Part shown: in pieces, positions 24,304 through 32,976 of the stretch
How the letters are laid out: each line of letters opens with the position of its first letter
Position numbering within the stretch: position 1 is the stretch's first letter
Assembly: GCA_944390735.1 (NCBI GenBank)
Contig: CALXRL010000052.1
Span: 1-52,142, forward strand
Source: an uncultured Victivallales bacterium
GTDB taxonomy: Bacteria; Verrucomicrobiota; Lentisphaeria; Victivallales; UBA1829
Direction: 5' to 3'
DNA: 52,142 nt
The notes under the pieces: model-generated
Databases searched by the model: none
Seen by the model: only the letters and a program-made list of their open reading frames with translations
Told to the model about the DNA's origin: nothing
Made by a program: the position numbers and the translations under genes

Positions 24304-24330
24304 TTTTTTATGCCCGGAAAGGGTCAGAAA

Positions 24331-25347
24331 ATGACCAACAGTATTCTTCCCCAGTCCGCCGTTACAATCGTCAACGGAAAAGTCACAACAACATCCCGTA
24401 AAGTTGCAGAAGTGTTTTGCAAGGAACATCGAGATGTTACGAGAGCAATAGAAAACCTTGAAATCCCGCAAGAATGGCGACTGCGCAATTTTACGCAGTC
24501 GCAAATTGAGCGTAAAACTCCGACTGGCGGCACAGTATTTGATAAGCTCTATCTTCTTACGAAAGACGGCTTCACGCTTCTTGCTATGGGCTTCACCGGC
24601 AAGAAGGCAATGCAGTTCAAAATTGCTTACATCGAGGCGTTCAACGCAATGGAGGCAAAACTTCGAGAACTTCAAGCCGCGCCTGTCCAGCCGGAGCTTC
24701 CGCTGCAGGCCAGCCAGACTGACATGGAAAAACTGTTCCGGATGCGTCACAACGGCGTGCCCGTCATCCCGACACCCGATCTTGCAAAAGCATTCGGCGT
24801 ATCCGTAAATCAACTTCACGGAATCAGAGAACGGAACAACAAAATTTTCACCGAAACACTTGATCTGTTCACCGTAAAGGGCGTGACCGACAATCTGATC
24901 TGCCGCATTCTGAAAGCGGGATATGATATTGTGCCGGACTGCGTCTCCATCAATCTCTGGACTCAAACGGGTGCCCGCAAGCTCCAGATGCTCCTGGACG
25001 GATCAAGAATCAAACACAAACAGCTTTTCTGCACGGAAATCATCCCCGCAGAGAAGAAGGAAATGCCCATTGCAGAACGCAAACGCCCCGGGAAAACACG
25101 GGTGAAGATGCTTTTTTCCGACATTCCAATCGGTCTGGAAACAAGAACCGAACTCGGGGAGCTGGCCCGCGCCTTCGCCGAACGAGACCCCGAACACGGT
25201 CTTGCCCCCTATGCGGAATATATAGCCTATCGCACAATGTTTCGGAAAATCCGTCTTATTCGGCAGAGTGTGGAAAAGATCGATCAATGCGGCGCCGATG
25301 TATCAGTCCTTTCGGATCGGAGCATCTCCGGTGCAATGATACTCTAA
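24331..25347 (+). CDS. Rha-family phage regulatory protein
   Basis: 338 residues. Residues about 5-110 are the Rha domain: TTSRKVAEVFCKEHRDVTRAIE, NFTQSQIERKTPTGGTVFD, YLLTKDGFTLLAMGFTGKKAM, then KIAYIEAFNAME (given in parts). Rha proteins are DNA-binding phage regulators and antirepressors. After an APVQPEL linker shared with the BRO gene, residues about 140-230 seem to form a second helix-turn-helix (FGVSVNQLHGIRERN), and the tail is basic. The ATG at 24331 has GGAAAGGG; upstream in-frame codons belong to the leader RNA. Confidence 0.88.
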   Translation: MTNSILPQSAVTIVNGKVTTTSRKVAEVFCKEHRDVTRAIENLEIPQEWRLRNFTQSQIERKTPTGGTVFDKLYLLTKDGFTLLAMGFTGKKAMQFKIAYIEAFNAMEAKLRELQAAPVQPELPLQASQTDMEKLFRMRHNGVPVIPTPDLAKAFGVSVNQLHGIRERNNKIFTETLDLFTVKGVTDNLICRILKAGYDIVPDCVSINLWTQTGARKLQMLLDGSRIKHKQLFCTEIIPAEKKEMPIAERKRPGKTRVKMLFSDIPIGLETRTELGELARAFAERDPEHGLAPYAEYIAYRTMFRKIRLIRQSVEKIDQCGADVSVLSDRSISGAMIL

Positions 25348-25359
25348 ACACCTCACATT

Positions 25360-25392
25360 TCCCCCCGGACTTCTCTCCGGGGGATTTTTTTT
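25360..25392 (+). terminator. Terminator after the Rha gene
   Basis: CCCCCGG (25362-25368) pairs with CCGGGGG (25377-25383), then A and eight T. Confidence 0.9.
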
Positions 25393-25478
25393 GCCGCGCG
25401 CAAAACATCTGTTGACCTAAAAATTTGCGGAATCAAAGCCCATTAATTTCCAGCCAGTATCAATCTGTCGATCCTGCG

Positions 25479-25534
25479 TTGGCATCGTTTTCGTATGTAA
25501 AATCACTCTTTTCCCCGTTTTTATTGGCACGTAT
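25479..25534 (+). promoter_or_regulatory. Shared late-promoter element, copy 1
   Basis: This 56-bp stretch matches 47977-48032 (minus strand) without gaps at 47 of 56 positions. It carries TTGGCA at both ends, GTTTTCGT, GTAAAAT and a block TTTTCCCCGTTTTT. A -10-like TATGTT lies at its 3' end; the -35 is poor, which fits an activator-dependent late promoter. It precedes the virion operon starting at 25563. Confidence 0.7.
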
Positions 25535-25562
25535 GTTTTCTATAAGAACAACGGAGGTAAAA

Positions 25563-26234
25563 ATGGGGCTTGCAATGACGATCGGACAGCGTGCATACGA
25601 AGATATGGCGGTCAACCGAGCAAAGAATGCAACGCAGAACGCAATAGAAGCTCAGCGAAGACAGGCGGAGCGGTTAGGGATCGATCCCTCCTCCGGACGC
25701 TGGCAGGCAATGGAAAACAATGCTCAGCTTGGCGCTGCAGCGCAAATCGGTGCGGCCGGCACACAAGCCTCATGGGACTGGCTTCGGCAGGCCCAGCAGC
25801 AGAATAATTTCAACCTCAATTACCAGCTTCAGAAAAGAGGTCTTGATCTGCGCCAACAGGATATGAACAATGCAAACTACTGGCGTGCTAAAGCATGGAA
25901 GATGAAAGAAGATGATGCCCAAGCACAAGCAGAAGCACAAGAAAAAGCACAAGCAGAAACCATGAAAAAGGCGGCCAACGGCAATGGCACAGGCACAGAC
26001 AAAGATATTGGCTTGCGTTATGATAAAGACGGCATGTACTACGATTTCTGGAATGACTTCTCCAGTATGCCAAAAGAGGGCGAACATGAACTTCCGACCA
26101 ATATCCCGGGAGAAATCATTTCCGGTACCTACAAAGAATTCGTGAAAAACAGCGGACTTCCCAGTCACCTCCGCCCGTCAATCTTCAACACTACCCTTCG
26201 GAAAAACCTTTTTAACTCTACCCGTTACTTCTGA
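25563..26234 (+). CDS. Candidate internal virion / DNA-ejection protein
   Basis: 223 residues. The N-terminal half is rich in Ala, Gln and Asn with long helices and includes RLGIDPSSGRWQ, a motif I associate with short internal virion proteins of T7-like phages (gp14 type). Poly-(Gln/Ala/Glu) coiled coil follows, then a C-terminal globular part. GGAGG lies seven bases before the ATG. First gene of the plus-strand late operon, ahead of the portal. The assignment is by pattern only. Confidence 0.6.
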   Translation: MGLAMTIGQRAYEDMAVNRAKNATQNAIEAQRRQAERLGIDPSSGRWQAMENNAQLGAAAQIGAAGTQASWDWLRQAQQQNNFNLNYQLQKRGLDLRQQDMNNANYWRAKAWKMKEDDAQAQAEAQEKAQAETMKKAANGNGTGTDKDIGLRYDKDGMYYDFWNDFSSMPKEGEHELPTNIPGEIISGTYKEFVKNSGLPSHLRPSIFNTTLRKNLFNSTRYF

Positions 26235-26242
26235 GGTGCGCG

Positions 26243-28114
26243 ATGGCTTCCTACAAACAAAACATGAGAAAGATCTATCTGGCGGAACTCAGACGAAGAA
26301 GGGAACGCGACCTGGAACGGCAAAAACTTGCACTGTCTCGTATGGAACAGAGACAAAGGGCGGAAGAAACCAGAAATCGTCTGGTCTTGCGGAAAGCCGC
26401 GGCGGATCACTTGAAAAAAGTTGAAGAGGCAAAAACAAAAAAGGTCGAAAAAGAAAAGGCAGAGCGCCAGAAAAAAGAAAAAGAACTCCGCGATTTCCAG
26501 AAATCTATTGCAACTATGAAACCGGAACAGGCGGAACGATTGCTTTATTCTATCGGGTTCGATGGAATAAACGCTCAAAAAAAAGATGAACTTCTCGGCA
26601 CGATTGTCGATCCGAGAATTACAGAATTCATCAACGGAATGTACGCCGCCAGAAATGAAACAACTCCGCAGAACCTGAACGATATTGCCTATCGGGTCGC
26701 CAGCAGGCTTTTCCCCGAACATAACAAGCTGGATATTCCCGGCTATACCAACGCCGGAAAATCGGAAAATCTGGAAAAATTCAAAGCAGACAACCCGAGA
26801 ATGGCGGATTTGTTCGACAACATTCGGGAAGCCACGGGAAACAATCCTGCCGCGGCGACTCGAATCCAGCAGGAATTTTCCAGAAATCCGAAGTTGCTGG
26901 CGGCTTTTCGTGCACGGTCCCGCGTTGTGCCTCCTCAACAGGCTCTTGCAGAAGTCATGTCGCAATGGAATTCTCAGGAAAATCCGCTGATTCCTCCCCG
27001 GCCGTACAGCGGACCTTCCGCCTTGCGAGTCGGATCAGATGCAAATCAACAGGCCAATGCTTTCTTGATTCCGCAAATCAGCACATATCGCTCAGATCAA
27101 GACGGAAATGCAAGTGTCCCGATGATGCCTGTCGTTACTCCCTCAGTAAACCTGGTATCTGGAGTTCCGGAAGCAAAGCCGGAACGTCCAGCTCCTCAAA
27201 AAAAATGGGGCTTCGGCGTAGGGATCATGGATGCTCTTAACGAAAATGAGTCTCCGCGTTCCGCTCCTCCCCCACCGACAAAGGCTCCTGTTCCGATTCG
27301 CTCGGAACCGCTATATGGGTCAGCCTTGAACATGGGGCGTTATTCCACGCCGGAACTTTCCGACGAAACGGCAAAACTGGCGTATGATTCCTCCTTCAAT
27401 ATCCCCCGGATGACGGATGCGCTTCCCGATACTGCAAATGGCATTCTCCGGGAAGGAGCGGAGCGGAAAAAGAGAAATGATGCGCTTTTCAACGCGGAAA
27501 TGGCTCGTCTGAGAAAAAAGAAAGAGGTGATTTACGGAGTTCCACAGGATGGACGCCCCTTCACTACGCGAATGAAGACTCAGCAGGAGTTTCTGGATTC
27601 CCCTCTGGATCGTTCTCCTGCATTGAAACGGATTCGTCAGGCGGAGGAACAGCGCGCCAGACTGCAGCGGGAAGCATTTGGGACCGACGCGGACTATGAA
27701 CGGATCAGAGCACAGACGGAAGCCGCAAAACGAGACCGGCTGGATCGCGGGCGAGGAATGTATGAAGTCGCCCGGAAAAAATGGGAGGAACGAAACGCAC
27801 CGCGTCCCGTGATGGGAACATTCAATGGAATCCCGTCTCAGGAATTCGGCGTTGTGTCAGATTCTCCTCAGCTCCTTACTGGAATAACGCAGGAGTCCCC
27901 GGTCAGGAACGATCCGGAACCGCGAGAAGAGGACTATATCAACTATGCCATGAATCTGGGGCGCACCATCCCGAATACGAATCCGAGTTATGAATATTAC
28001 ACGCCGAATGCGGCACAACTGGCGAAACGGGAGAAATACTTCTATACGGAACCCGAATTTTATCCGGAGCTTTATGATCCTGATTGGGCGCCGTCCCGCA
28101 AGAGGAGACGATAA
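26243..28114 (+). CDS. Large phage structural or internal virion protein, unknown family
   Basis: 623 residues. Residues about 5-95 form a very basic, charged coiled coil (Lys/Glu/Arg repeats). Residues 100-230 look globular and helical (MKPEQAERLLYSIGF, FSRNPKLLAAFRARS). The rest is Pro-rich and low in hydrophobic residues, with repeated RTxAExKRDRLDRG-like charged segments. No enzyme motif is seen. The place between the ejection-protein candidate and the portal suggests a virion protein. The stop overlaps the portal start (TAATG). Confidence 0.65.
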   Translation: MASYKQNMRKIYLAELRRRRERDLERQKLALSRMEQRQRAEETRNRLVLRKAAADHLKKVEEAKTKKVEKEKAERQKKEKELRDFQKSIATMKPEQAERLLYSIGFDGINAQKKDELLGTIVDPRITEFINGMYAARNETTPQNLNDIAYRVASRLFPEHNKLDIPGYTNAGKSENLEKFKADNPRMADLFDNIREATGNNPAAATRIQQEFSRNPKLLAAFRARSRVVPPQQALAEVMSQWNSQENPLIPPRPYSGPSALRVGSDANQQANAFLIPQISTYRSDQDGNASVPMMPVVTPSVNLVSGVPEAKPERPAPQKKWGFGVGIMDALNENESPRSAPPPPTKAPVPIRSEPLYGSALNMGRYSTPELSDETAKLAYDSSFNIPRMTDALPDTANGILREGAERKKRNDALFNAEMARLRKKKEVIYGVPQDGRPFTTRMKTQQEFLDSPLDRSPALKRIRQAEEQRARLQREAFGTDADYERIRAQTEAAKRDRLDRGRGMYEVARKKWEERNAPRPVMGTFNGIPSQEFGVVSDSPQLLTGITQESPVRNDPEPREEDYINYAMNLGRTIPNTNPSYEYYTPNAAQLAKREKYFYTEPEFYPELYDPDWAPSRKRRR

Positions 28115-30150
28115 TGCATTCATCCCTGAAAGAATTTTTGCTTGAAACCTTTCGTGACTATGAAACGAACCGGGAAATACTGGAAAGCAAATGGCGGAAA
28201 AACTGGACCGCATATAAGACGATTCCCGGACTCGAACTGGATCAACGGACGGGTTTGGGAAATAAAAACTCGGAAGAGGATTCCAAAGACTGGAGAAGCA
28301 AGACCGTTGCCGATATTACAAGGGTGAAAGTAACCGCCGGTTCAATTCTCGTTTCAGACGTTCTGCTGTCCAACGGAGAAATTCCGCTGATGCTGAAAGA
28401 GAACAGACATATCGGAGATGTAATCGGTTCCGTGATGAATTCGTTCGGTCGGGCCGGTGAATCACAGGATATGGGTGGAATCGGAGATGTCGCCCGTGTG
28501 AATGAAAACGTCCTGCGCATGACGAAACTTGTGCAGGAGCAGATGAAACGCGGCGGAGCGGAAAAAGCACTTCGGCAGGCGATTCTTTCTGCGGCGATCT
28601 ATGGGGAAGGAATTTCTCGCGCGGTTTCCGACACTTTCCGTTTTCAGTCATATGAGATGTCGGGGAATGGACAGTGGATTCAACAGATGATTGAAGATGA
28701 TGGACTGAGGATGGAACCGGTTTCCGTCTGGGATTTTTTCACGGAGATTGAGAATCATGACATTCAGAGAAATGCGGGATTATTTCAACGGACGATGATG
28801 TCACGGCTTGACGTGCTGGAAAAGTTCCAGAATGATCCGCTGGTACGGAAGGAAAAACTCGAACGAATAAAACGAAGACAAGAAGAGAATGGAAGTTCTT
28901 ACGGTGCCAGTTATAAGAATGAGTCTCCGGCGGCCCAGCTTGTAAACAGGCGGAAGAAGGATCTGAAAGTTCTGGAGTTCTGGGGGCGTGCGCCGGAGAG
29001 TCTTGTTCGAAATGCGGAAGCAGAGAGTTCCAGAGTCGGAAGCATCTTATTTTCATCGGATTCGAAGGAGGAGCGGCAATGTGAAATCATGGCTGTTCTT
29101 GTTGACGATGAGCTGATTAAATTTGCGAGAGTCGAGGAAATGTCCAGGCCTTATTTCCGTGTATGGTGGGAAGAGGGGATGGATGATATTTCGGGCCAGT
29201 CGGTTGCCGACAACGTGGCTGTAATGCAGGAATCCCTGAATTCCTTTATGCGGTCTTTTGAGGATAACAAAAAACTTTCATCCAATGTGATTTTAGCGAT
29301 GAAGCGTTCCATGATAGAACAGGAAAGCAATCACGGAGAGCTGATTCCAGGGAAAGTGTTTTATCTTGATGAAAGTGCGCGCAATGCCTCGGAAGCGATT
29401 CAGGCAATTACCATCCCGGATACCGGTTCCACTCTCCGGGATGGAATCGCGTTGTATGAAGAGCGCGGAAACAACAATTCGATGATTCCGGAGATTGCAT
29501 ACGGGATTGCTCCTGCCGGGGATGCAACTGCGACAGAAGTCCAGACCCGGAATGAAAAAGCAGGGAAATACATTTCGGATATCGTGAAAGGCTTTGACGC
29601 GAACTGGATAGAACCAGCCGGTAAATTTTTCTACAACTGGAACATGCTTGACGAACGTGTTCCGGAATCTTTCAAGGGGGCCTATGATGTGCAGGCCCTT
29701 GGTTTCCACAGTTATCAGGACAAAATTCTTCGGATGAACCGCATTCGTGACATGTTGAACATTGCGCTTTCGACTCCTGAGCTTCTCCGGAAGCTGAACT
29801 TGAATGCACTTCTCACGGAGTGGATGAAAGCCAACGAACTGGATCCGGACACTTTTCTCCATAGCGAAGAGTATGAAGAAGATTCGATATTCAACGCTAT
29901 TGTACAGCAGACGGAGGAACGGTTTCAGGCCATGGAACAGACGATTCAGCAGGTCATCAAAGAACTTCCTTCTCTTTCGAAGGCAAGCGAACTGGAGGCG
30001 GATCGGGAAATTGCGGAGATCCGGAAGATTGAAGCGGAAACTGAAAAGATAAAAGGCGAGACTTTGAACGCTGTGGACAAGGCACGGAACGAGCGGGCGA
30101 AAGTCATTGCTGATATAGAAAAAACCGCACGGGACAATGCCTATGAATAA
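28114..30150 (+). CDS. Podovirus-type portal (head-tail connector) protein
   Basis: 678 residues, the right size. The portal ring is the DNA gate of the capsid. Features: an early WRKNWTAYKTIPG and WRSKTVADITRVKV region, RMEPVSVWDFFTEIE in the clip/stem region, EEMSRPYFRVWWEEG, and the stem/crown pattern GDATATEVQTRNEKAGKYIS. The last 80 residues form a long charged coiled coil, the barrel-like tail seen in P22-type portals. The start at 28114 overlaps the previous stop and has AGGAG before it. Confidence 0.88.
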   Translation: MHSSLKEFLLETFRDYETNREILESKWRKNWTAYKTIPGLELDQRTGLGNKNSEEDSKDWRSKTVADITRVKVTAGSILVSDVLLSNGEIPLMLKENRHIGDVIGSVMNSFGRAGESQDMGGIGDVARVNENVLRMTKLVQEQMKRGGAEKALRQAILSAAIYGEGISRAVSDTFRFQSYEMSGNGQWIQQMIEDDGLRMEPVSVWDFFTEIENHDIQRNAGLFQRTMMSRLDVLEKFQNDPLVRKEKLERIKRRQEENGSSYGASYKNESPAAQLVNRRKKDLKVLEFWGRAPESLVRNAEAESSRVGSILFSSDSKEERQCEIMAVLVDDELIKFARVEEMSRPYFRVWWEEGMDDISGQSVADNVAVMQESLNSFMRSFEDNKKLSSNVILAMKRSMIEQESNHGELIPGKVFYLDESARNASEAIQAITIPDTGSTLRDGIALYEERGNNNSMIPEIAYGIAPAGDATATEVQTRNEKAGKYISDIVKGFDANWIEPAGKFFYNWNMLDERVPESFKGAYDVQALGFHSYQDKILRMNRIRDMLNIALSTPELLRKLNLNALLTEWMKANELDPDTFLHSEEYEEDSIFNAIVQQTEERFQAMEQTIQQVIKELPSLSKASELEADREIAEIRKIEAETEKIKGETLNAVDKARNERAKVIADIEKTARDNAYE

Positions 30151-30496
30151 AAAAGAACAGGAACGACTGGGGGCATTGCAGATTCGTGGACTGAATCCGG
30201 CGAGGAACTTCTCTGAAGTGTTGTTTTTACTATCAAAACTTGTCGAGGCTGTTCGAATATTGGATGCGCGAACACAACAGAGGAATAACGAGAAGACGGA
30301 AGTAAAAAAAGCATCCGAGATCCAAAAGACACAAGTCCAGTCTCCGGTAGTTGTTGTAGGGAAAAACGGATGCGGAATAAAATTACTTGATCCGGATAAT
30401 CTTGGGAAAGGGTTCCTGTATTTTACCGGGAATGATTGCGAATTCGTCCTGGTCGACTCTGAAGAATGTCAAGCTACTGAAGACGAGAATGGCTGA
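30137..30496 (+). CDS. Small phage protein of unknown function
   Basis: 119 residues, overlapping the portal end by 14 bases and the next gene by eight. An N-terminal helix (LSKLVEAVRILDART) precedes a C-terminal beta part (VVVVGKNGCGIKLLD). Not recognised; the coupling suggests a virion role. A second ATG at 30143 is possible. Confidence 0.65.
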   Translation: MPMNKKEQERLGALQIRGLNPARNFSEVLFLLSKLVEAVRILDARTQQRNNEKTEVKKASEIQKTQVQSPVVVVGKNGCGIKLLDPDNLGKGFLYFTGNDCEFVLVDSEECQATEDENG

Positions 30497-32633
30497 AAAA
30501 GTCTGGCTGAAAAATGGAAAAGTTGTAATATCGGGGAGCGGTCGTGTTGTCCTCTGCGACAAGTGTCCTTGTGGGGACTGCATCTGTGAATTGGATAGCT
30601 GTATTCCATCCATGGTTCATTATATGCAATATTTTATCAACGGCATCTATGATTTTCCCGCGCAGGATGTCAACCGCTGCATGTTGAATGGGATCGAACT
30701 TTTTCTTTCCTCAACCTCAGACAATATCTGGTCGACCATGGAAGATTGCTGGTACGATCCGGAAGATAAAAATGAATTGTACAATCCGAATGCGGCTCTC
30801 GAGTGGGAAGACTGGAACCACAATCCGGGCAATGTTTCATACGAAGAGGCCTACGAAAAATATCTTTCAGAAAAAGACCCGTACAATACATATTATAATC
30901 TTGACGAAGCGCAAGGAAATTCAAAATTGCGATCTGACATTCCATTTGCTGCTACGTCGGTATTCTCAAATGCTCATACGAATTCAAAAAAACAGATTTC
31001 TCTCCGTATTGACGCATCGTTTTCGAATGTCGGAGAATGGCACTGGTTGAAAAAAGAAGATTTCATCGCCACAGAGAGTACGGAAAATGGCGATGACGGA
31101 CGAGTAGAGGTTTTCTGGAACAAACTCATTTTCACTTTGACCATCCTTGATGAAAACGGAAATAGAACGTCACGCATCCGACGATACCAGAACCTGACCG
31201 ATTCGCCTGTCGTTTTGGGAGGAGCCAACGTTGTCAAGGGGTTGGATTTTCCGTGGACGATTTCGAATCTGGATTTAAGCTCAGATGTCGGAGAGGAATA
31301 CGAGGACAACAGAGAGCCGGGAGATCCTCTCGACCCGGAGGGCACAGTTGTCTCCCCTAGCTTTTACCTCATCAATGGTTTTTTTACCGAATCCGGTGAA
31401 ATATACATGTTCACTGTTTATTATGGAGATCATAGCCATGGGGATGCTTCTGGAACTGCATCCAGATTCTCGTTTTCCGATTCGGATTGCCCCTATGCAC
31501 TTTGGAAGTGCAACTATACTTGGTGTAAAGGAGAACCAAAATATGTTCCTCTCGAAGATACTGAAAATCAGACATCCGGGAATGGAAATACGGTAACTAT
31601 TGAAGATACTTCCGGCGACACCGATTCTGACGGAACGGACTCCGGAGATTCTGACTCCGACGGAACGGATTCCGGCGACGGCACCGATTCCGGCGACGGG
31701 ACGGACTCCGGCGACGGGACGGACTCCGGCGACGGCACAGACTCCGGCGACGGGACGGACTCCGGCGATGGGACGGACTCCGGCGACGGGACGGACTCTG
31801 GCGATGGGACGGACTCCGGCGACGGCACCGATTCCGGCGACGGCACAGATTCAGACGGTACAGACTCCACCGATTCGGATTCCGACTCCGGAGACGGGAC
31901 GGATTCCACCGATTCGGATTCAGACGGCACGGATTCGGACGGGGCCGATTCGGATTCCGACTCCGGAGACGGCGGCGATTCCGGAGGTGATTCCGGCGGG
32001 CTTCCCGACCGTAACAAATTCTGCTGGTGGGAGGTTACCTCGTTTTGTAGCGGCGGGGAATGGAGCGACCCAGAGGTCGGGGATGGCCGCTGTTACACAA
32101 ACAGCGCTGCGGAGGAAAACGGCTGGGAGGACGGCCTCTGGATAGACAACGGCGACGGTACAGCATACATGATGCTGAAGGCAATGACAAACGCAACATG
32201 TTATGATACACGGTCATGTTCAGCAGTTGTGCCTACCAACATCACGAAACCAACATTTCCATCCTGCAAATGTGTAAACACTATTACAGCGATGTGGTCG
32301 GGAGATGACGGGACGTTGCTGGAAAACATCCATAACGAATCCCTGACAATTTCCGAGAAGCATATCATTAATGAGGCCTACATATCAGAATGTATATGTG
32401 ACCTTGGTTGTTCAATAGAAATAAATGGTAATTCCATAAACATCACTGCTCATAACGGCAGTGGTCTGGGTCCTTACTTTGGTGAGGACCTGTGGTCGGT
32501 TACCGTGGTCGTTGTGTGCTATGGGCCGAAACTCTCCGGAGGAGACGTTTCAGGGAGTAATGGTGCAAAAATAACCTTCTCATCAGATTGTGACGACGAT
32601 CTGACGAAAATATTACCCAAGGAGTTGAGGTGA
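30489..32633 (+). CDS. Large phage protein with DGTDSG tandem repeats
   Basis: 714 residues. The N-terminus has a dense cysteine cluster (CDKCPCGDCICELDSC). Residues about 60-370 are beta-rich and acidic. Residues about 375-505 are Asp, Ser, Gly and Thr only, with ten exact-length GDGTDS units (396-455) and looser copies around them. The C-terminal 200 residues carry more cysteine pairs (CKCVNT, CICDLGC). Acidic repeats of this sort can bind calcium or be O-glycosylated; a glycosyltransferase fusion is encoded two genes on. Probably a virion surface or tail protein, inferred only. Confidence 0.7.
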   Translation: MAEKVWLKNGKVVISGSGRVVLCDKCPCGDCICELDSCIPSMVHYMQYFINGIYDFPAQDVNRCMLNGIELFLSSTSDNIWSTMEDCWYDPEDKNELYNPNAALEWEDWNHNPGNVSYEEAYEKYLSEKDPYNTYYNLDEAQGNSKLRSDIPFAATSVFSNAHTNSKKQISLRIDASFSNVGEWHWLKKEDFIATESTENGDDGRVEVFWNKLIFTLTILDENGNRTSRIRRYQNLTDSPVVLGGANVVKGLDFPWTISNLDLSSDVGEEYEDNREPGDPLDPEGTVVSPSFYLINGFFTESGEIYMFTVYYGDHSHGDASGTASRFSFSDSDCPYALWKCNYTWCKGEPKYVPLEDTENQTSGNGNTVTIEDTSGDTDSDGTDSGDSDSDGTDSGDGTDSGDGTDSGDGTDSGDGTDSGDGTDSGDGTDSGDGTDSGDGTDSGDGTDSGDGTDSDGTDSTDSDSDSGDGTDSTDSDSDGTDSDGADSDSDSGDGGDSGGDSGGLPDRNKFCWWEVTSFCSGGEWSDPEVGDGRCYTNSAAEENGWEDGLWIDNGDGTAYMMLKAMTNATCYDTRSCSAVVPTNITKPTFPSCKCVNTITAMWSGDDGTLLENIHNESLTISEKHIINEAYISECICDLGCSIEINGNSINITAHNGSGLGPYFGEDLWSVTVVVVCYGPKLSGGDVSGSNGAKITFSSDCDDDLTKILPKELR
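31674..31853 (+). repeat. Ten tandem 18-bp units coding GDGTDS
   Basis: Ten units of 18 bp with few third-base changes (for example GGCGACGGGACGGACTCC). Copies of this kind can gain or lose units by slippage, always in frame. Confidence 0.95.
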
Positions 32634-32634
32634 G

Positions 32635-32976
32635 ATGAGCTGTAAATGTACAAAAAAATTGCCGGGGGCGGTTGATGCTCCGCATCTGATCCGCCCGGAC
32701 GAACCGTGTCTGTTTTGTGCGGAAAAACATATTTCCGCTGCAATGCAGTTAGCCAATGAATGTGGCTACGAGACTCCGAATCGCCAGAAAATCATCGGGG
32801 AACTGGTCCTCGCACAATGGCATGTCTACCGCAATCATTATCCATTGGCGGAAAAACTGCGAGACATCCGCCATCAGGTACAGTCTCGGGAGGAGTCGAA
32901 AATTGGTTCTGCATTGGCCGATGTCTGCACTGAAATTGATATGTTGATTCAAAACCAGTTGCAGGATAAAAAATGA
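32635..32976 (+). CDS. Small Cys-rich phage protein
   Basis: 113 residues. N-terminal CKC and CLFCAEKH could bind zinc; the remainder is helical (IIGELVLAQWHVYRNHYPLAEKL in part). Not recognised. It starts directly after the repeat protein and overlaps the next gene (ATGA), so it is coupled to the glycosyltransferase-MEMO fusion. Confidence 0.7.
   Translation: MSCKCTKKLPGAVDAPHLIRPDEPCLFCAEKHISAAMQLANECGYETPNRQKIIGELVLAQWHVYRNHYPLAEKLRDIRHQVQSREESKIGSALADVCTEIDMLIQNQLQDKK

Noticed and set aside
24247..24330. N-terminal extension of the Rha protein
   Set aside because: This stretch is the leader RNA element; the ATG at 24331 with GGAAAGGG fits the Rha domain start.
25524..25540. TTGGCACG as a sigma-54 (-24) promoter in the late element
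   Set aside because: The -24 half fits, but the -12 TTGC part is missing in both copies, so I do not call a sigma-54 promoter.
30387..30488. Upstream start for the DGTDSG-repeat protein
   Set aside because: It would overlap the preceding gene by over 100 bases and has no ribosome site; ATG 30489 is preferred.
31612..32004. Regular repeats that look CRISPR-like at first sight
   Set aside because: The units are contiguous 18-bp coding repeats in one long open frame with no spacers.
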